The notes: generated by a model from the letters alone, not told the origin. Positions 25,698-35,082 are shown, numbered from the stretch's first letter. The stretch is DNA of 64,000 bases from Lachnospiraceae bacterium (GCA_009911175.1 QXWX01000025.1:17832-81831), one strand, 5' to 3'. Translations and numbers: made by a program.

Positions 25698-27854
25698 ATG
25701 GCGATTAAAATTGCTTTGGCGGGAAATCCGAACAGCGGAAAGACCACATTATTTAATGCGTTGACCGGATCCAACCAGTTTGTCGGAAACTGGCCTGGGG
25801 TTACGGTAGAGAAGAAGGAAGGAAAACTGAAAGGGAAAAAAGATGTGATCATCATGGATCTTCCGGGAATCTACTCTTTATCTCCCTATACCCTGGAGGA
25901 AGTGGTCGCGAGAAATTATCTGATCAATGAAAAGCCGGATGCGATCCTGAATATCGTGGACGGGACCAATATCGAACGGAACCTGTATCTGAGCACGCAG
26001 CTGATGGAGCTGGGGATCCCGGTGGTTATGGCAGTCAACATGATGGATCTGGTGGAGAAGAACGGCGACAGGATCCATGTGGAAAAGCTGGCAAAGAAAC
26101 TGGGCTGTGAGGTGGTGGAAATCTCCGCGCTGAAAGGCAGCGGAATCCAGGCCGCGGCAGACAGGGCGGTCCTCGTAGCATCCGCGAAGAAGCCGTCTGT
26201 GCCGGTACATACCTTTGCGCAAAATGTGGAGGCGGTGCTTTCTTCGGTAGAAAGCAAACTGGGAGCCGAAGTGCCGGATGCGCAAAAACGATTTTTTGCA
26301 GTGAAATTACTGGAAAAAGATGATAAAATAGTAGAGCAGATGCAAAGCGTACCGGATATTTCCGCTGAGATCGCGCAGATTGAAGAAGAGATGGATGATG
26401 ATACGGAAAGCATTATCACCAATGAGCGGTATACGTATATTTCTTCCATTATCGGGGAATGCTGTACCAAGCATGCGGCGGGCGGCGAGCTGACGACTTC
26501 CGATAAGATTGACCGTATTGTGACCAACCGTTTTCTGGCGCTTCCGATCTTCGGCCTGATCATGTTTGCGGTATACTATGTGTCGGTTACAACCGTGGGA
26601 GCATTTGTGACAGACTGGACGAATGATGTGCTGTTCGGTGAGATCATCCCGCCTGCGATCGAAGGTGTGCTGACGGCTTTGAACTGCGCGGACTGGCTGC
26701 AGGGGCTGATCCTGGACGGGATCGTGGCCGGTGTAGGCGGCGTCCTTGGATTCGTTCCCCAGATGCTGGTATTGTTTTTATTTCTGGCATTTCTGGAAAG
26801 CTGCGGGTACATGGCAAGGGTTGCCTTTATCATGGACCGGATCTTCCGCAAATTCGGCCTTTCTGGAAAATCCTTCATCCCTATGCTGATCGGATCGGGC
26901 TGCGGGGTTCCGGGAATCATGGCTTCCCGTACCATTGAAAATGACCGGGACCGGAAGATGACGGTCATTACCACCACATTTATTCCCTGCGGGGCAAAGA
27001 TGCCGATCATTGCCCTGATAGCCGGGGCGTTGTTCGGCGGGGCAGCCTGGGTAGCGCCGAGCGCGTACTTTCTCGGGGTTGCGGCTGTAATCTGCTCCGG
27101 GATCATTTTGAAAAAGACAAGGATGTTCGCGGGAGATCCGGCACCCTTCGTGATGGAACTTCCGGCCTATCATATGCCCACCCCGGGCAATGTGCTGCGG
27201 AGCATGTGGGAGCGTGGCTGGTCCTTCATTAAAAAGGCCGGAACCATCATCCTGCTTTCTGCGATCGCAGTATGGTTTGCATCATACTTTGGATGGGTAG
27301 ACGGGCAGTTTAGGATGCTGGACGGCATGGAACTGGATCACAGCATTCTGGCTTCTATCGGAAACCTGTTCGCGTGGATCTTCGTACCTCTGGGATGGGG
27401 AGACTGGAGAGCGGCAGTGGCAGCCATCACAGGGCTGGTAGCCAAGGAAAATGTAGTCGGAACATTCGGGATCCTCTATGGACTGGAAGAGGTGGCGGAA
27501 GACGGCGCGGAGATTTGGAGCACCCTTGCGGGAAGCATGTCCGCCCTTGCAGGATATTCCTTCCTGGTGTTCAATCTGCTCTGCGCTCCCTGCTTTGCGG
27601 CAATGGGAGCCATCAAGCGGGAGATGAACAACGCAAAATGGTTCTGGTTCGCAATCGGTTACCAGTGCCTGCTGGCTTATGCTGTGGCGCTCTGCGTATA
27701 CCAGATCGGTATGCTCGTGACAGGCGGAGGCTTCGGAATCTTTACGATCATCGCATTTGTCCTGACGGCAGGTTTTGTCTATCTGCTTTTTAGACCGTAC
27801 CGGGAAAGCGTTTCGCTGCATGTGAATCTGCGGAAGGCAGCGGGAGCAAGATAG
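25698..27854 (+). CDS. feoB: Ferrous iron transporter FeoB
   Basis: A 718-aa Fe(II) permease. Cytosolic GTPase domain: G1 GNPNSGKTT (about residues 9-17), G2 GNWPGVTVEKK, G3 DLPG, G4 NMMD; then a helical GDI region and a membrane domain from about residue 280 with two Gate motifs, including GSGCGVPGIMASRT and the PCGAKMPI element, and a later VGTFGILYGLEE and CAPCFAAMGA. AGGAGGAAGG precedes the ATG. Followed by the small FeoB-associated protein. Confidence 0.97.
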   Translation: MAIKIALAGNPNSGKTTLFNALTGSNQFVGNWPGVTVEKKEGKLKGKKDVIIMDLPGIYSLSPYTLEEVVARNYLINEKPDAILNIVDGTNIERNLYLSTQLMELGIPVVMAVNMMDLVEKNGDRIHVEKLAKKLGCEVVEISALKGSGIQAAADRAVLVASAKKPSVPVHTFAQNVEAVLSSVESKLGAEVPDAQKRFFAVKLLEKDDKIVEQMQSVPDISAEIAQIEEEMDDDTESIITNERYTYISSIIGECCTKHAAGGELTTSDKIDRIVTNRFLALPIFGLIMFAVYYVSVTTVGAFVTDWTNDVLFGEIIPPAIEGVLTALNCADWLQGLILDGIVAGVGGVLGFVPQMLVLFLFLAFLESCGYMARVAFIMDRIFRKFGLSGKSFIPMLIGSGCGVPGIMASRTIENDRDRKMTVITTTFIPCGAKMPIIALIAGALFGGAAWVAPSAYFLGVAAVICSGIILKKTRMFAGDPAPFVMELPAYHMPTPGNVLRSMWERGWSFIKKAGTIILLSAIAVWFASYFGWVDGQFRMLDGMELDHSILASIGNLFAWIFVPLGWGDWRAAVAAITGLVAKENVVGTFGILYGLEEVAEDGAEIWSTLAGSMSALAGYSFLVFNLLCAPCFAAMGAIKREMNNAKWFWFAIGYQCLLAYAVALCVYQIGMLVTGGGFGIFTIIAFVLTAGFVYLLFRPYRESVSLHVNLRKAAGAR

Positions 27855-27881
27855 AAGTACAAGGATAGAAGCACAGGATTG

Positions 27882-27941
27882 GCTGCTGTCTGTTTCGGAC
27901 AGCAGCGTATGCGGAAAATCTGTCGGCGACAGGTTTTCTGC
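27882..27941 (+). other. Two tandem hairpins between feoB and its small partner gene
   Basis: GCTGCTGTC (27882-27890) / GACAGCAGC (27898-27906), 9 bp, 7-nt loop; then 27911-27924 / 27928-27941, a 14-bp stem with two G-U pairs and a GGC loop. No T-run follows, which fits an mRNA processing or stability element better than a terminator. Confidence 0.6.
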
Positions 27942-27978
27942 ATTGTAAATTGGATTAAAATCATAGGAGAGGATGCAT

Positions 27979-28134
27979 ATGGGAACTGTTTTGGTCGGTC
28001 TGATCCTGGCTGGGATTGTGGCACTGATCATCCGAAGCATGATCCGCGATAAGAAAAATGGGAAATCCATCCACTGCGGCGGAGATTGCAAATACTGCGG
28101 TGGTCATTGCGGGCACAGTGAGACAGAGCGTTAG
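27979..28134 (+). CDS. FeoB-associated Cys-rich membrane protein
   Basis: A 51-aa protein: an N-terminal membrane helix (VLVGLILAGIVALIIRSMI, about residues 4-22), a basic patch RDKKNGKS, and a C-terminal cysteine cluster HCGGDCKYCGGHC. This is the FeoB_associated family (PF12669), always next to feoB; it may pass iron or act as a small structural partner. AGGAGAGG precedes the ATG. Followed by a strong terminator that closes the feo operon. Confidence 0.88.
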   Translation: MGTVLVGLILAGIVALIIRSMIRDKKNGKSIHCGGDCKYCGGHCGHSETER

Positions 28135-28143
28135 AATATGAAG

Positions 28144-28188
28144 AAGTCCTTATGGAGCTGAGAAACATGCTCCATAAGGACTTTTTTT
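28144..28188 (+). terminator. Intrinsic terminator of the feo operon
   Basis: AAGTCCTTATGGAGC (28144-28158) pairs perfectly with 28169-28183, followed by T7. Confidence 0.92.
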
Positions 28189-28226
28189 CATACTGCCTTT
28201 GATGGATCAAACAGAACTCCGCTGCA

Positions 28227-28982
28227 TTACAGCTTCAGGTTTTTGAACAGATCTCCAAGGCTGGTTCCGATATTCTCGGACTTTGGAATCTCGACCTTTT
28301 CCGAAACATCCTCCGCGGCGGTCTCCAGGGCCTTCATGCTCAGGCTGATCTTGCCTTCCTTGATCCCGATGACCTTGACCTTGACCTCGTCGCCCACCTT
28401 CAGTACATCGGACGGAGTCTTTACCCGCTTTTGGGAAATCTGGGATACATGTACCAAGCCGGAAAGATTGTTCTCCAGCTTGATGAACGCGCCGTAATTC
28501 TGCAGCGTCTCTACAACACCGTCCATGACCGTGCCTACCTTGACGCTGGCGATCTGATCCTGGCGCGCTTTCTTTTCTTTTGCCCTTAAAATATCACGGG
28601 CGGAGAGTACAAGGCGGTTGTTCGCCTGATCCGCGTCGATGACATGGACCTCGATCTCCTTGAGCAGGTAGTCCTCCAGATCCTCCACATAGGACAGGGA
28701 CAGCTTGGAAGCGGGGACGAATCCGCGCAGGCCTTCCACCATGGCGATGACGCCGCCGTTCACAACACCTTCTATCTTTACCGGGAGGACGGTCTTCTCT
28801 TCCATATACTTCTTGACCAGATTCCAGGGATTGGCATCATCCAGATGTTCCTCATAGTCTGCCATGCTCTCGGCAGGTGCTTCTGCGGCCTGAGCTGCCT
28901 CTTCGGCAGCACCGCCGTTCACGGCTTCCTCGGGCTGTACATTTTCAGGGGTCATTTCTTCGGTTTTTAATTCTTCATTCAT
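28227..28982 (-). CDS. S1-domain RNA-binding protein (ribosomal protein S1-like)
   Basis: A 251-aa protein with an acidic Ala/Glu-rich N-terminus (about 1-55) and two S1 OB-fold repeats: about 65-130 (VLPVKIEGVVNGGVIAMVEG, GFVPASKLS) and about 147-215 (GTVMDGVVETLQNYGAFIKL, GLVHVSQIS, ISLSMKAL). Short clostridial S1 homologues of this kind may aid mRNA binding to the ribosome, but the full-length six-repeat form of E. coli is absent here. Reads on the minus strand with its own promoter, converging on the feo terminator. Confidence 0.85.
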   Translation of the reverse strand: MNEELKTEEMTPENVQPEEAVNGGAAEEAAQAAEAPAESMADYEEHLDDANPWNLVKKYMEEKTVLPVKIEGVVNGGVIAMVEGLRGFVPASKLSLSYVEDLEDYLLKEIEVHVIDADQANNRLVLSARDILRAKEKKARQDQIASVKVGTVMDGVVETLQNYGAFIKLENNLSGLVHVSQISQKRVKTPSDVLKVGDEVKVKVIGIKEGKISLSMKALETAAEDVSEKVEIPKSENIGTSLGDLFKNLKL

Positions 28983-29030
28983 GGTTACACCTCAACGTAT
29001 CTTTCTATAATTTGTAATATCTATGGCACA

Positions 29031-29060
29031 AGTATAACATATGTTTGACTAAAAAAACAA
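29031..29060 (-). promoter_or_regulatory. Promoter for the S1-domain gene (minus strand)
   Basis: On the minus strand TTGTTT (29055-29060), 18-bp spacer, TATACT (29031-29036), about 48 bp before the ATG at 28982. Confidence 0.5.
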
Positions 29061-29153
29061 CTAATCTTGCAAATTCAAGTGACGAAATTCAAAAATAATG
29101 TTACACTGTTAGATAAAGGCTGTGAAAAGTAATAGAAAGGCTTGGTACAATTT

Positions 29154-30809
29154 ATGGAAAAAGGTGTAATCAACAACAAGATCTATGTGGTAGGGCACAA
29201 GAACCCGGATACGGACTCCGTCTGTTCTGCCATCGCCTATGCCCAGCTTCGGACGGAGCTGACCGGAGAGCGGCATAACGCGAGGCGGGCAGGGCAGCTG
29301 AATGAAGAGACCCAGTATGTGCTGGATTATTTCAACGTGAAGGCCCCCGCGCTGCTGACAGACCTGCGGGTGCAGGTGAAGGATGTGGCCATGCGCGAGG
29401 TGGAAGGGATGCGCGGTTCGGTCTCCATCAAGTCCGCATGGGCCAGGATGAAGGAGGAGAATCTGAAAACCCTTCCGGTGACGAGGGATGGCAAGCTGGA
29501 GGGGTTGATCACCATCGGAGATATCGCAACCTCCTACATGGATGTGTATGACAGCACGATCCTTGCAACCTCCCGGACCCAGTACCGCAACATCGCCACC
29601 TGCATTGAGGGGGAGATCGTCACGGGAAATCCGCACAGCTATATGTCCAACGGTAAGGTGGGGATCGTGGCCTCCAGCCGGAAGCTGATGGCGGAGTTTG
29701 TGGAGCCGGAAGACCTGGTGATCCTGGGCAACCGGAAGGAGGTACAGCAGATGGCCATTGACATGGGGGTCAGCTGTATGATCGTTTCCACCGGAGCGGA
29801 GCTGGACGAAGGTATCCTGGAGCAGGCCAAAGAGAAGGAGATCGTGATCATTACCACGGAACAGGACACATTTACCGTGGCGAGGCTGATCAACCAGAGC
29901 ATTCCGATCCGGCATTTTATGAGCGGCAAGGACGGGCTGGTCTCCTTTAAGATGCGGGATTATGTGGATGATGTCAAGGAAGTCATGATGAGGAACCGTT
30001 TCCGCGATTTTCCGGTGCTGGACAATAAGGGCAAATTCCTTGGATTCATTTCCAGACGGAGACTTTTAAACTGCCGGAAGAAGCAGGTGATCCTGGTGGA
30101 CCACAATGAAAAGAGCCAGGCAGTCAACGGGATCGAACAGGCGGATGTGCTGGAGATCATTGACCACCACAGACTGAGCAGCATTGAGACCATGGGGCCG
30201 GTCTTTTTCCGTAACCAGCCGGTAGGATGTACGGCAACCATCGTGTACCAGATGTACCAGGAGAATGGCGTGAAGGTATCCGCTACCATTGCCGGGCTTC
30301 TGTGCGCGGCCATTATTTCGGATACCCTGATGTTTCGGTCTCCCACCTGCACTCCGCTGGATGAGCAGTCCGCAAGGCAGCTTGCGGAGCTGGCAGAGGT
30401 AGATATCGAGATGCTGGCCCAGGCCATGTTCCGCGCAGGCAGCAACCTGAAAGGAAAGACGGCGGAGGAGATCTGCTTTTTGGATTTCAAGCAGTTTACG
30501 GTCAACGACATGGTATTCGGTGTGGGGCAGGTGAACTCCATGAGCGAAGAGGAGCTCTCGGAGATCAAGGAAAAGGTCATGCCGCATCTGGAAAAGGCAA
30601 GGACCAACCACAGTCTGAATATGATCTTTTTCATGCTGACTAACATTATCACGGAATCCTCCGAGCTACTCTGCGCCGGGCCGGAAGCCAGAGAGAAGCT
30701 GATCAACGCCTTCGACCTGCGCGCGGAGATGGAGGAGCTGCATTTAAAGGGAGTCGTATCCAGGAAAAAGCAGCTGGTACCCGCTCTGGTGGAAGCGCTG
30801 CAGCAGTAG
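29154..30809 (+). CDS. ppaC: Manganese-dependent inorganic pyrophosphatase with CBS/DRTGG regulatory insert
   Basis: A 551-aa family II pyrophosphatase. DHH domain with GHKNPDTDSVCSA (about residues 14-26); a large insert (about 70-305) holding two CBS domains (first LEGLITIGDIATSY, last FRDFPVLDNKGKFLGFISR) around a DRTGG-like region; then VDHNEKSQ, DHHRLS and the DHHA2 domain. Such CBS-PPases are regulated by adenine nucleotides. ATG at 29154 is 13 bp from AGAAAGG; a TTG at 29142 is too close to it. Hydrolyses PPi to drive biosynthesis. Confidence 0.9.
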   Translation: MEKGVINNKIYVVGHKNPDTDSVCSAIAYAQLRTELTGERHNARRAGQLNEETQYVLDYFNVKAPALLTDLRVQVKDVAMREVEGMRGSVSIKSAWARMKEENLKTLPVTRDGKLEGLITIGDIATSYMDVYDSTILATSRTQYRNIATCIEGEIVTGNPHSYMSNGKVGIVASSRKLMAEFVEPEDLVILGNRKEVQQMAIDMGVSCMIVSTGAELDEGILEQAKEKEIVIITTEQDTFTVARLINQSIPIRHFMSGKDGLVSFKMRDYVDDVKEVMMRNRFRDFPVLDNKGKFLGFISRRRLLNCRKKQVILVDHNEKSQAVNGIEQADVLEIIDHHRLSSIETMGPVFFRNQPVGCTATIVYQMYQENGVKVSATIAGLLCAAIISDTLMFRSPTCTPLDEQSARQLAELAEVDIEMLAQAMFRAGSNLKGKTAEEICFLDFKQFTVNDMVFGVGQVNSMSEEELSEIKEKVMPHLEKARTNHSLNMIFFMLTNIITESSELLCAGPEAREKLINAFDLRAEMEELHLKGVVSRKKQLVPALVEALQQ

Positions 30810-30826
30810 TGATACATAAACAGAAC

Positions 30827-30863
30827 GTTACTGTTCATACAGTACCCTGGGTATCCGCCAGGG
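30827..30863. repeat. Degenerate GTTAC-family unit downstream of ppaC
   Basis: Begins GTTACTGTTCA as in the 40675 element, contains TACTGT/ACAGTA and CCCTGG (30845-30850) / CCAGGG (30858-30863) inverted repeats, but lacks a GTAAC right end. Confidence 0.4.
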
Positions 30864-30896
30864 GGGTGTATTCTATATTATAGAAGGAATGGATTT

Positions 30897-31556
30897 ATGG
30901 GCAAGCAAATATGGAAGCCGGGGAATATGCTGTATCCTCTTCCGGCTGTGATGGTGAGCACAGGGGATACAAAAGGAAACACCAATATACTGACCATAGC
31001 CTGGACCGGGACTGTCTGCACCAATCCTGCCATGGCATATATCTCCGTGCGTCCGGAGCGCTATTCTTACGGAATGTTGCGGGAAACCGGGGAATTTGTC
31101 ATCAACCTGACCACGGAGAAACTGGCATGGGCCGCGGATTACTGCGGCGTCCGGTCGGGCCGGGACGTGGACAAGTGGAAGGAGACAAGGCTCCACAGGG
31201 GGAAGGCAGAGGCGCTTGACTTTGCGCCCCTGATCCGGGAATCCCCGGTGAATCTGGAATGCCGGGTAACGGAGGTGAAGGAGCTGGGCAGCCACCATAT
31301 GTTTCTGGCGGAAGTGAAGGCGGTCCATGCAGACGAAGCTTATCTGGACAAAAGCGGACGCCTGGAGCTGAACCGTGCCGGACTGCTGGTGTATTCCCAC
31401 GGGGAATATCTGGCGGCCGGGAAAAAGCTGGGCACCTTCGGCTACAGCGTGAAAAAGAAAGCGCCGGAGCAGAAGCGGGCCGTCCAAAGGAAAAAAGCGA
31501 CAGCGCATAAGAAGAGAACGGAACATAAGAAAACATCCAATCGGAAAGCAACATAA
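30897..31556 (+). CDS. Flavin reductase-like (flavoredoxin) protein with basic C-terminal tail
   Basis: A 219-aa FMN-binding split-barrel protein of the flavin reductase/flavoredoxin family: LYPLPAVMVSTGD, NTNILTIAWTGTVCTNPAMAYISVRPERYSYG, EFVINLTTE and CGVRSGRDVDK. These use FMN in electron transfer. The last about 34 residues are Lys/Arg-rich (KKKAPEQKRAVQRKK and repeats), not part of the usual fold, and could bind nucleic acid or membrane. AGAAGGA precedes the ATG. Confidence 0.85.
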   Translation: MGKQIWKPGNMLYPLPAVMVSTGDTKGNTNILTIAWTGTVCTNPAMAYISVRPERYSYGMLRETGEFVINLTTEKLAWAADYCGVRSGRDVDKWKETRLHRGKAEALDFAPLIRESPVNLECRVTEVKELGSHHMFLAEVKAVHADEAYLDKSGRLELNRAGLLVYSHGEYLAAGKKLGTFGYSVKKKAPEQKRAVQRKKATAHKKRTEHKKTSNRKAT

Positions 31557-31648
31557 TTGCATATTTTTGCACGGATTTTATATGGATTTCAACAGTAGGG
31601 ACATCTATAATAAAATCTGAGGAAACAAACCAGAAAGTGAGGACTTTG

Positions 31649-32824
31649 ATGATCATGAAAGAAAAATTGCTGAAAAAATTTGCGGAACTCTTTGGAAATG
31701 CGGACGGAGTCGGCTTTTATTTTTCTCCGGGGCGTGTCAATCTGATCGGAGAGCATACGGATTATAACGGAGGACATGTATTTCCATGTGCGCTGACGAT
31801 TGGTACATACGGCATTGCGCGGAAGCGTACGGACCGCAAAATCCATTTTTACTCGATGAATCTGGATCGTTTCGGGGTTGTAGAAGCTTCTCTGGATGAA
31901 TTGATCAATAAAGATGCTTACGGCTGGGCAAATTATCCTCTCGGCGTGGCGTGGGCATTTCAGGAAAAGGGCCATACGCTGGATACCGGCTTTGATATGG
32001 TGATCTGGGGCAACATTCCCAACGGAAGCGGACTTTCGTCCTCTGCGTCTCTGGAGGTGCTGACCGGCGTGATCCTCAGCAGCCTGTATCACATCACCGA
32101 TCTGAGTATGGTAGATATCGCGCTGATCGGTCAGTATTCGGAAAATCATTTCAACGGCTGCAACTGCGGGATCATGGATCAGTTTGCGGTGGCCATGGGA
32201 AAGAAGGACAATGCTATCTTCCTGGATACCAGCACCCTGCATTATGAGTATGCGCCTGTCAAGCTAAAAGATGCGCGGATCGTCATTGTGAACAGCAAGG
32301 TGAAGCACAGCCTGGTGGATTCTGCGTACAACGACCGCCGTCAGGAATGTACGGACGCGCTTGCCGCATTGAAGACGGTTGCGGACATCAAGACGCTGGG
32401 CGACCTGACCGTAGAGGAATTTGAGAAATATAAGCATGTTCTGACCGATCCGATCCTGGAAAAGAGGGCAAGGCATGCGGTTGCGGAGAACCAGCGCACC
32501 ATTGAGGCGGTTGCCGCATTGAAGGCGGACAACATCGCGCGGTTCGGAGAGCTGATGAACCAGTCTCATGTATCCCTGCGGGATGACTATGAGGTTTCCT
32601 GTGAGGAGATCGATATTCTGGTAGATCTGGCCTGGAAGATTCCCGGCGTGATCGGATCCAGAATTACCGGAGGCGGCTTCGGCGGCTGCACCGTGAGCAT
32701 TGTGGAAAATGACGCGGTAGATGATTTCATCCGTTCCATCGGAGCTTCCTACAAGGAAAAGGTGGGACACGAGGCGGAATTTTATACCGTAGATATCGGG
32801 GAAGGCGCAGGCGAACTGAAATAA
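31649..32824 (+). CDS. galK: Galactokinase
   Basis: A 391-aa GHMP kinase that phosphorylates galactose at C1 in the Leloir pathway. Signature GRVNLIGEHTDYNGG (about residues 31-45), ATP loop IPNGSGLSSSASLEV, and the third motif ITGGGFGGCTVSIV. ATG at 31649 chosen with GTGAGGA upstream; GTG at 31637 overlaps that site. galT follows after 20 bp. A TATAAT (31606-31611) with no good -35 lies upstream, suggesting an activated promoter. Confidence 0.96.
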   Translation: MIMKEKLLKKFAELFGNADGVGFYFSPGRVNLIGEHTDYNGGHVFPCALTIGTYGIARKRTDRKIHFYSMNLDRFGVVEASLDELINKDAYGWANYPLGVAWAFQEKGHTLDTGFDMVIWGNIPNGSGLSSSASLEVLTGVILSSLYHITDLSMVDIALIGQYSENHFNGCNCGIMDQFAVAMGKKDNAIFLDTSTLHYEYAPVKLKDARIVIVNSKVKHSLVDSAYNDRRQECTDALAALKTVADIKTLGDLTVEEFEKYKHVLTDPILEKRARHAVAENQRTIEAVAALKADNIARFGELMNQSHVSLRDDYEVSCEEIDILVDLAWKIPGVIGSRITGGGFGGCTVSIVENDAVDDFIRSIGASYKEKVGHEAEFYTVDIGEGAGELK

Positions 32825-32844
32825 CTTACAGATTGGAGAACGGT

Positions 32845-34341
32845 ATGATGAAATTATATGAAAATATCAAAAAGCTGGTTCAATACGGAATTAACACCGG
32901 GCTGACCCCGGAATGTGAACGGATCTATACAACGAATCTTCTTCTGGACCTCTTTCAGGAGAATGATTATGAGGACAGCACCTGCGATCTGTCCAAGATT
33001 GTTCTGGAGGATGTTTTAAAGGAACTCCTGGACGAAGCATGCAGCCGCGGGATCATTGAGGACAGCGTGGTACACCGGGATCTTTTTGACACAAAGCTGA
33101 TGAACTGCCTGATGCCCCGCCCGGCTCAGGTACAGAAAAGCTTCTGGGAGGACTATGCCGTTTCCCCGGAGCATGCGACGGAAAAGTATTACAAGTTCAG
33201 CCAGGACAGCGATTATATCCGCCGCTACCGTATCAAAAAGGACCGGAAGTGGACGGTGGATACGGACTACGGCACACTGGACATCACCATCAATCTGTCC
33301 AAGCCGGAAAAGGACCCGAAGGCAATAGCCGCTGCCAGGAACGCAAAGAATTCCGCCTATCCGAAATGCCAGCTCTGTATGGAAAATGAAGGCTACGCGG
33401 GACGCGCCAACCACCCGGCCAGGGAGAATCACCGGATCATCCCGATCACCATCAACGAGTCCGCCTGGGGCTTCCAGTATTCGCCTTATGTATATTACAA
33501 CGAGCACTGCATCGTATTCAACGGGGAGCATACTCCCATGAAGATCGACCGTGCCGCGTTTATTAAATTATTTGATTTTGTAAAGCAGTTCCCCCATTAT
33601 TTCCTGGGATCCAACGCGGACCTTCCCATTGTGGGAGGCTCCATCCTGAGCCATGACCATTTCCAGGGCGGGCATTATACCTTTGCCATGGCAAAGGCGC
33701 CTGTGGTGGAAAGCTTCACGGTAAAGGGATATGAGGACGTGACGGCAGGCATTGTAAAATGGCCCCTTTCCGTGATCCGTCTGCAGTGCGCCGACGAGAC
33801 CCGGATCATTGATCTGGCGGAGTACATCCTGAAGGCATGGAGAGACTATACGGACGAGGCGGCGTTTATCTTCGCGGAGACGGAAGGACAGCCCCACAAT
33901 ACGATTACGCCGATCGCGCGGAAGCGGGGAGAACTGTATGAATTGGATTTGACGCTGCGAAACAACATCACTACGGAGGAGCATCCCCTGGGAGTCTATC
34001 ATCCCCATGGGAAGCTGCATCATATCAAGAAGGAGAATATCGGCCTGATTGAGGTCATGGGCCTTGCCGTGCTTCCGGCGCGGCTGAAGGGAGAACTGGA
34101 GCTTTTAAAGGAATATATCCTGGAAGGAAAAGACATCCGCTCGGAGGAAAGCATTGAGAAGCATGCGGACTGGGTGGAGGGATTTTTGCCACAGTATCCG
34201 GACGTGAACGCGGAAAACATAGAGGAGATACTTCAGAAAGAGGTGGGAAAGGTATTCTGCCAGGTATTGGAGGATGCCGGTGTATACAAATATACGCCGG
34301 AAGGGCTGGAAGCATTCCGCAGATTTATCGGAACGCTTTAA
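32845..34341 (+). CDS. galT: UDP-glucose-hexose-1-phosphate uridylyltransferase, Firmicute type
   Basis: A 498-aa GalT of the long Firmicute class: CQLCMENEGYAGR, GFQYSPYVYYNEHCIVF, GGSILSHDHFQGGHY and GVYHPHGKLHHIKKENIGLIEVMGLAVLPARLK. It exchanges UMP between UDP-glucose and galactose-1-phosphate. GGAG 6 bp before the ATG at 32845. Operon with galK; no galE or transporter in the window. Confidence 0.95.
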   Translation: MMKLYENIKKLVQYGINTGLTPECERIYTTNLLLDLFQENDYEDSTCDLSKIVLEDVLKELLDEACSRGIIEDSVVHRDLFDTKLMNCLMPRPAQVQKSFWEDYAVSPEHATEKYYKFSQDSDYIRRYRIKKDRKWTVDTDYGTLDITINLSKPEKDPKAIAAARNAKNSAYPKCQLCMENEGYAGRANHPARENHRIIPITINESAWGFQYSPYVYYNEHCIVFNGEHTPMKIDRAAFIKLFDFVKQFPHYFLGSNADLPIVGGSILSHDHFQGGHYTFAMAKAPVVESFTVKGYEDVTAGIVKWPLSVIRLQCADETRIIDLAEYILKAWRDYTDEAAFIFAETEGQPHNTITPIARKRGELYELDLTLRNNITTEEHPLGVYHPHGKLHHIKKENIGLIEVMGLAVLPARLKGELELLKEYILEGKDIRSEESIEKHADWVEGFLPQYPDVNAENIEEILQKEVGKVFCQVLEDAGVYKYTPEGLEAFRRFIGTL

Positions 34342-34479
34342 AGATATAGAATGCTTGCAGGAACGGTTTGTGCCAAAAAACGTTTCGCTCCGTATGGAAT
34401 CATTGCAATCATGCCGATATATAAATGTGGTTTGATTCATATGGTATATGGAATGAATGGCAAGTCTAAGAGGATTCGT

Positions 34480-34827
34480 ATGAGTTATCGTAACCTGGAA
34501 GCAGAACAGCTAGTTCCGCTGCGAGATGCATTGGAGGAGTTGATGTTATTCCTGTATAATTGGCAGGATTGCGGTGTTCCGCACTTTTACCGCTATCTTG
34601 ATTTTATGAAGAATAACATTGAGACCTGCATCTGTACACGGGAGGATCAGGGAGAGGGATTGATCTATCTCAGGATGCTCCTGCAGCGGGACTGGGATAA
34701 GGCGAATGATGAATATGTGGGAATTCCGTCCTGCGTGTTGTTCCAGGAAGGCCAGAGGGAACTGTTTCTGCAGTATCTTGGTCTGTTGGATGAGGTGGGA
34801 AGTTATTTTATTTTGGATACAGATTAA
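34480..34827 (+). CDS. Hypothetical protein, unrecognised
   Basis: I do not recognise this product. It is a 115-aa acidic, probably all-helical soluble protein opening MSYRNLEAEQLVPLRDALEELMLFLYNW and ending GLLDEVGSYFILDTD, with three Cys (one pair CIC). ATG at 34480 is preceded by AAGAGG 6 bp away; the frame extends upstream to an ATG at 34351, but that part has no ribosome site and unusual composition. Lies alone between galT and a terminator, upstream of the palindrome cluster. Confidence 0.5.
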   Translation: MSYRNLEAEQLVPLRDALEELMLFLYNWQDCGVPHFYRYLDFMKNNIETCICTREDQGEGLIYLRMLLQRDWDKANDEYVGIPSCVLFQEGQRELFLQYLGLLDEVGSYFILDTD

Positions 34828-34872
34828 AAAATAGAATGAGTGAAAACCAGGAGTTCAGAAAAACTCTAAAAG

Positions 34873-34917
34873 GGCCGGCCCGTTTTCAGCTGCTTTCAGC
34901 GGAGGGTCGGTCTTTTT
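34873..34917 (+). terminator. Intrinsic terminator before the palindrome cluster
   Basis: GGCCGGCCC (34873-34881) pairs with GGGTCGGTC (34904-34912) using two G-U pairs, then T5. Confidence 0.7.
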
Positions 34918-34932
34918 CTGCGTTGCTTTTCG

Positions 34933-35077
34933 GTTACTGTTCACGGTGCCTTGCGCTCTGCCACAAGACATCCGTCCAGTAAAATAGCGGCTGCAGGCAT
35001 CCAGCCCTCGCCGTCAGGCGACTTTTCAATGGCTGGATGCGTTACAGTTCGCGGCCGGTCAGGCCGTGAACTGTAAC
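34933..35077. repeat. Compound palindromic element E1 (145 bp)
   Basis: Ends GTTACtGTTCACGG / CCGTGAACTGTAAC (13 of 14 paired). Left unit 34933-34983; central bipartite hairpin GCATCCAGCC (34997-35006) / GGCTGGATGC (35031-35040) enclosing TCGCC/GGCGA (35008-35021) plus an asymmetric CTTTTCAAT; right 37-bp unit 35041-35077, itself a 16-bp stem with one G-T pair. Confidence 0.8.
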
Positions 35078-35082
35078 CCTTT

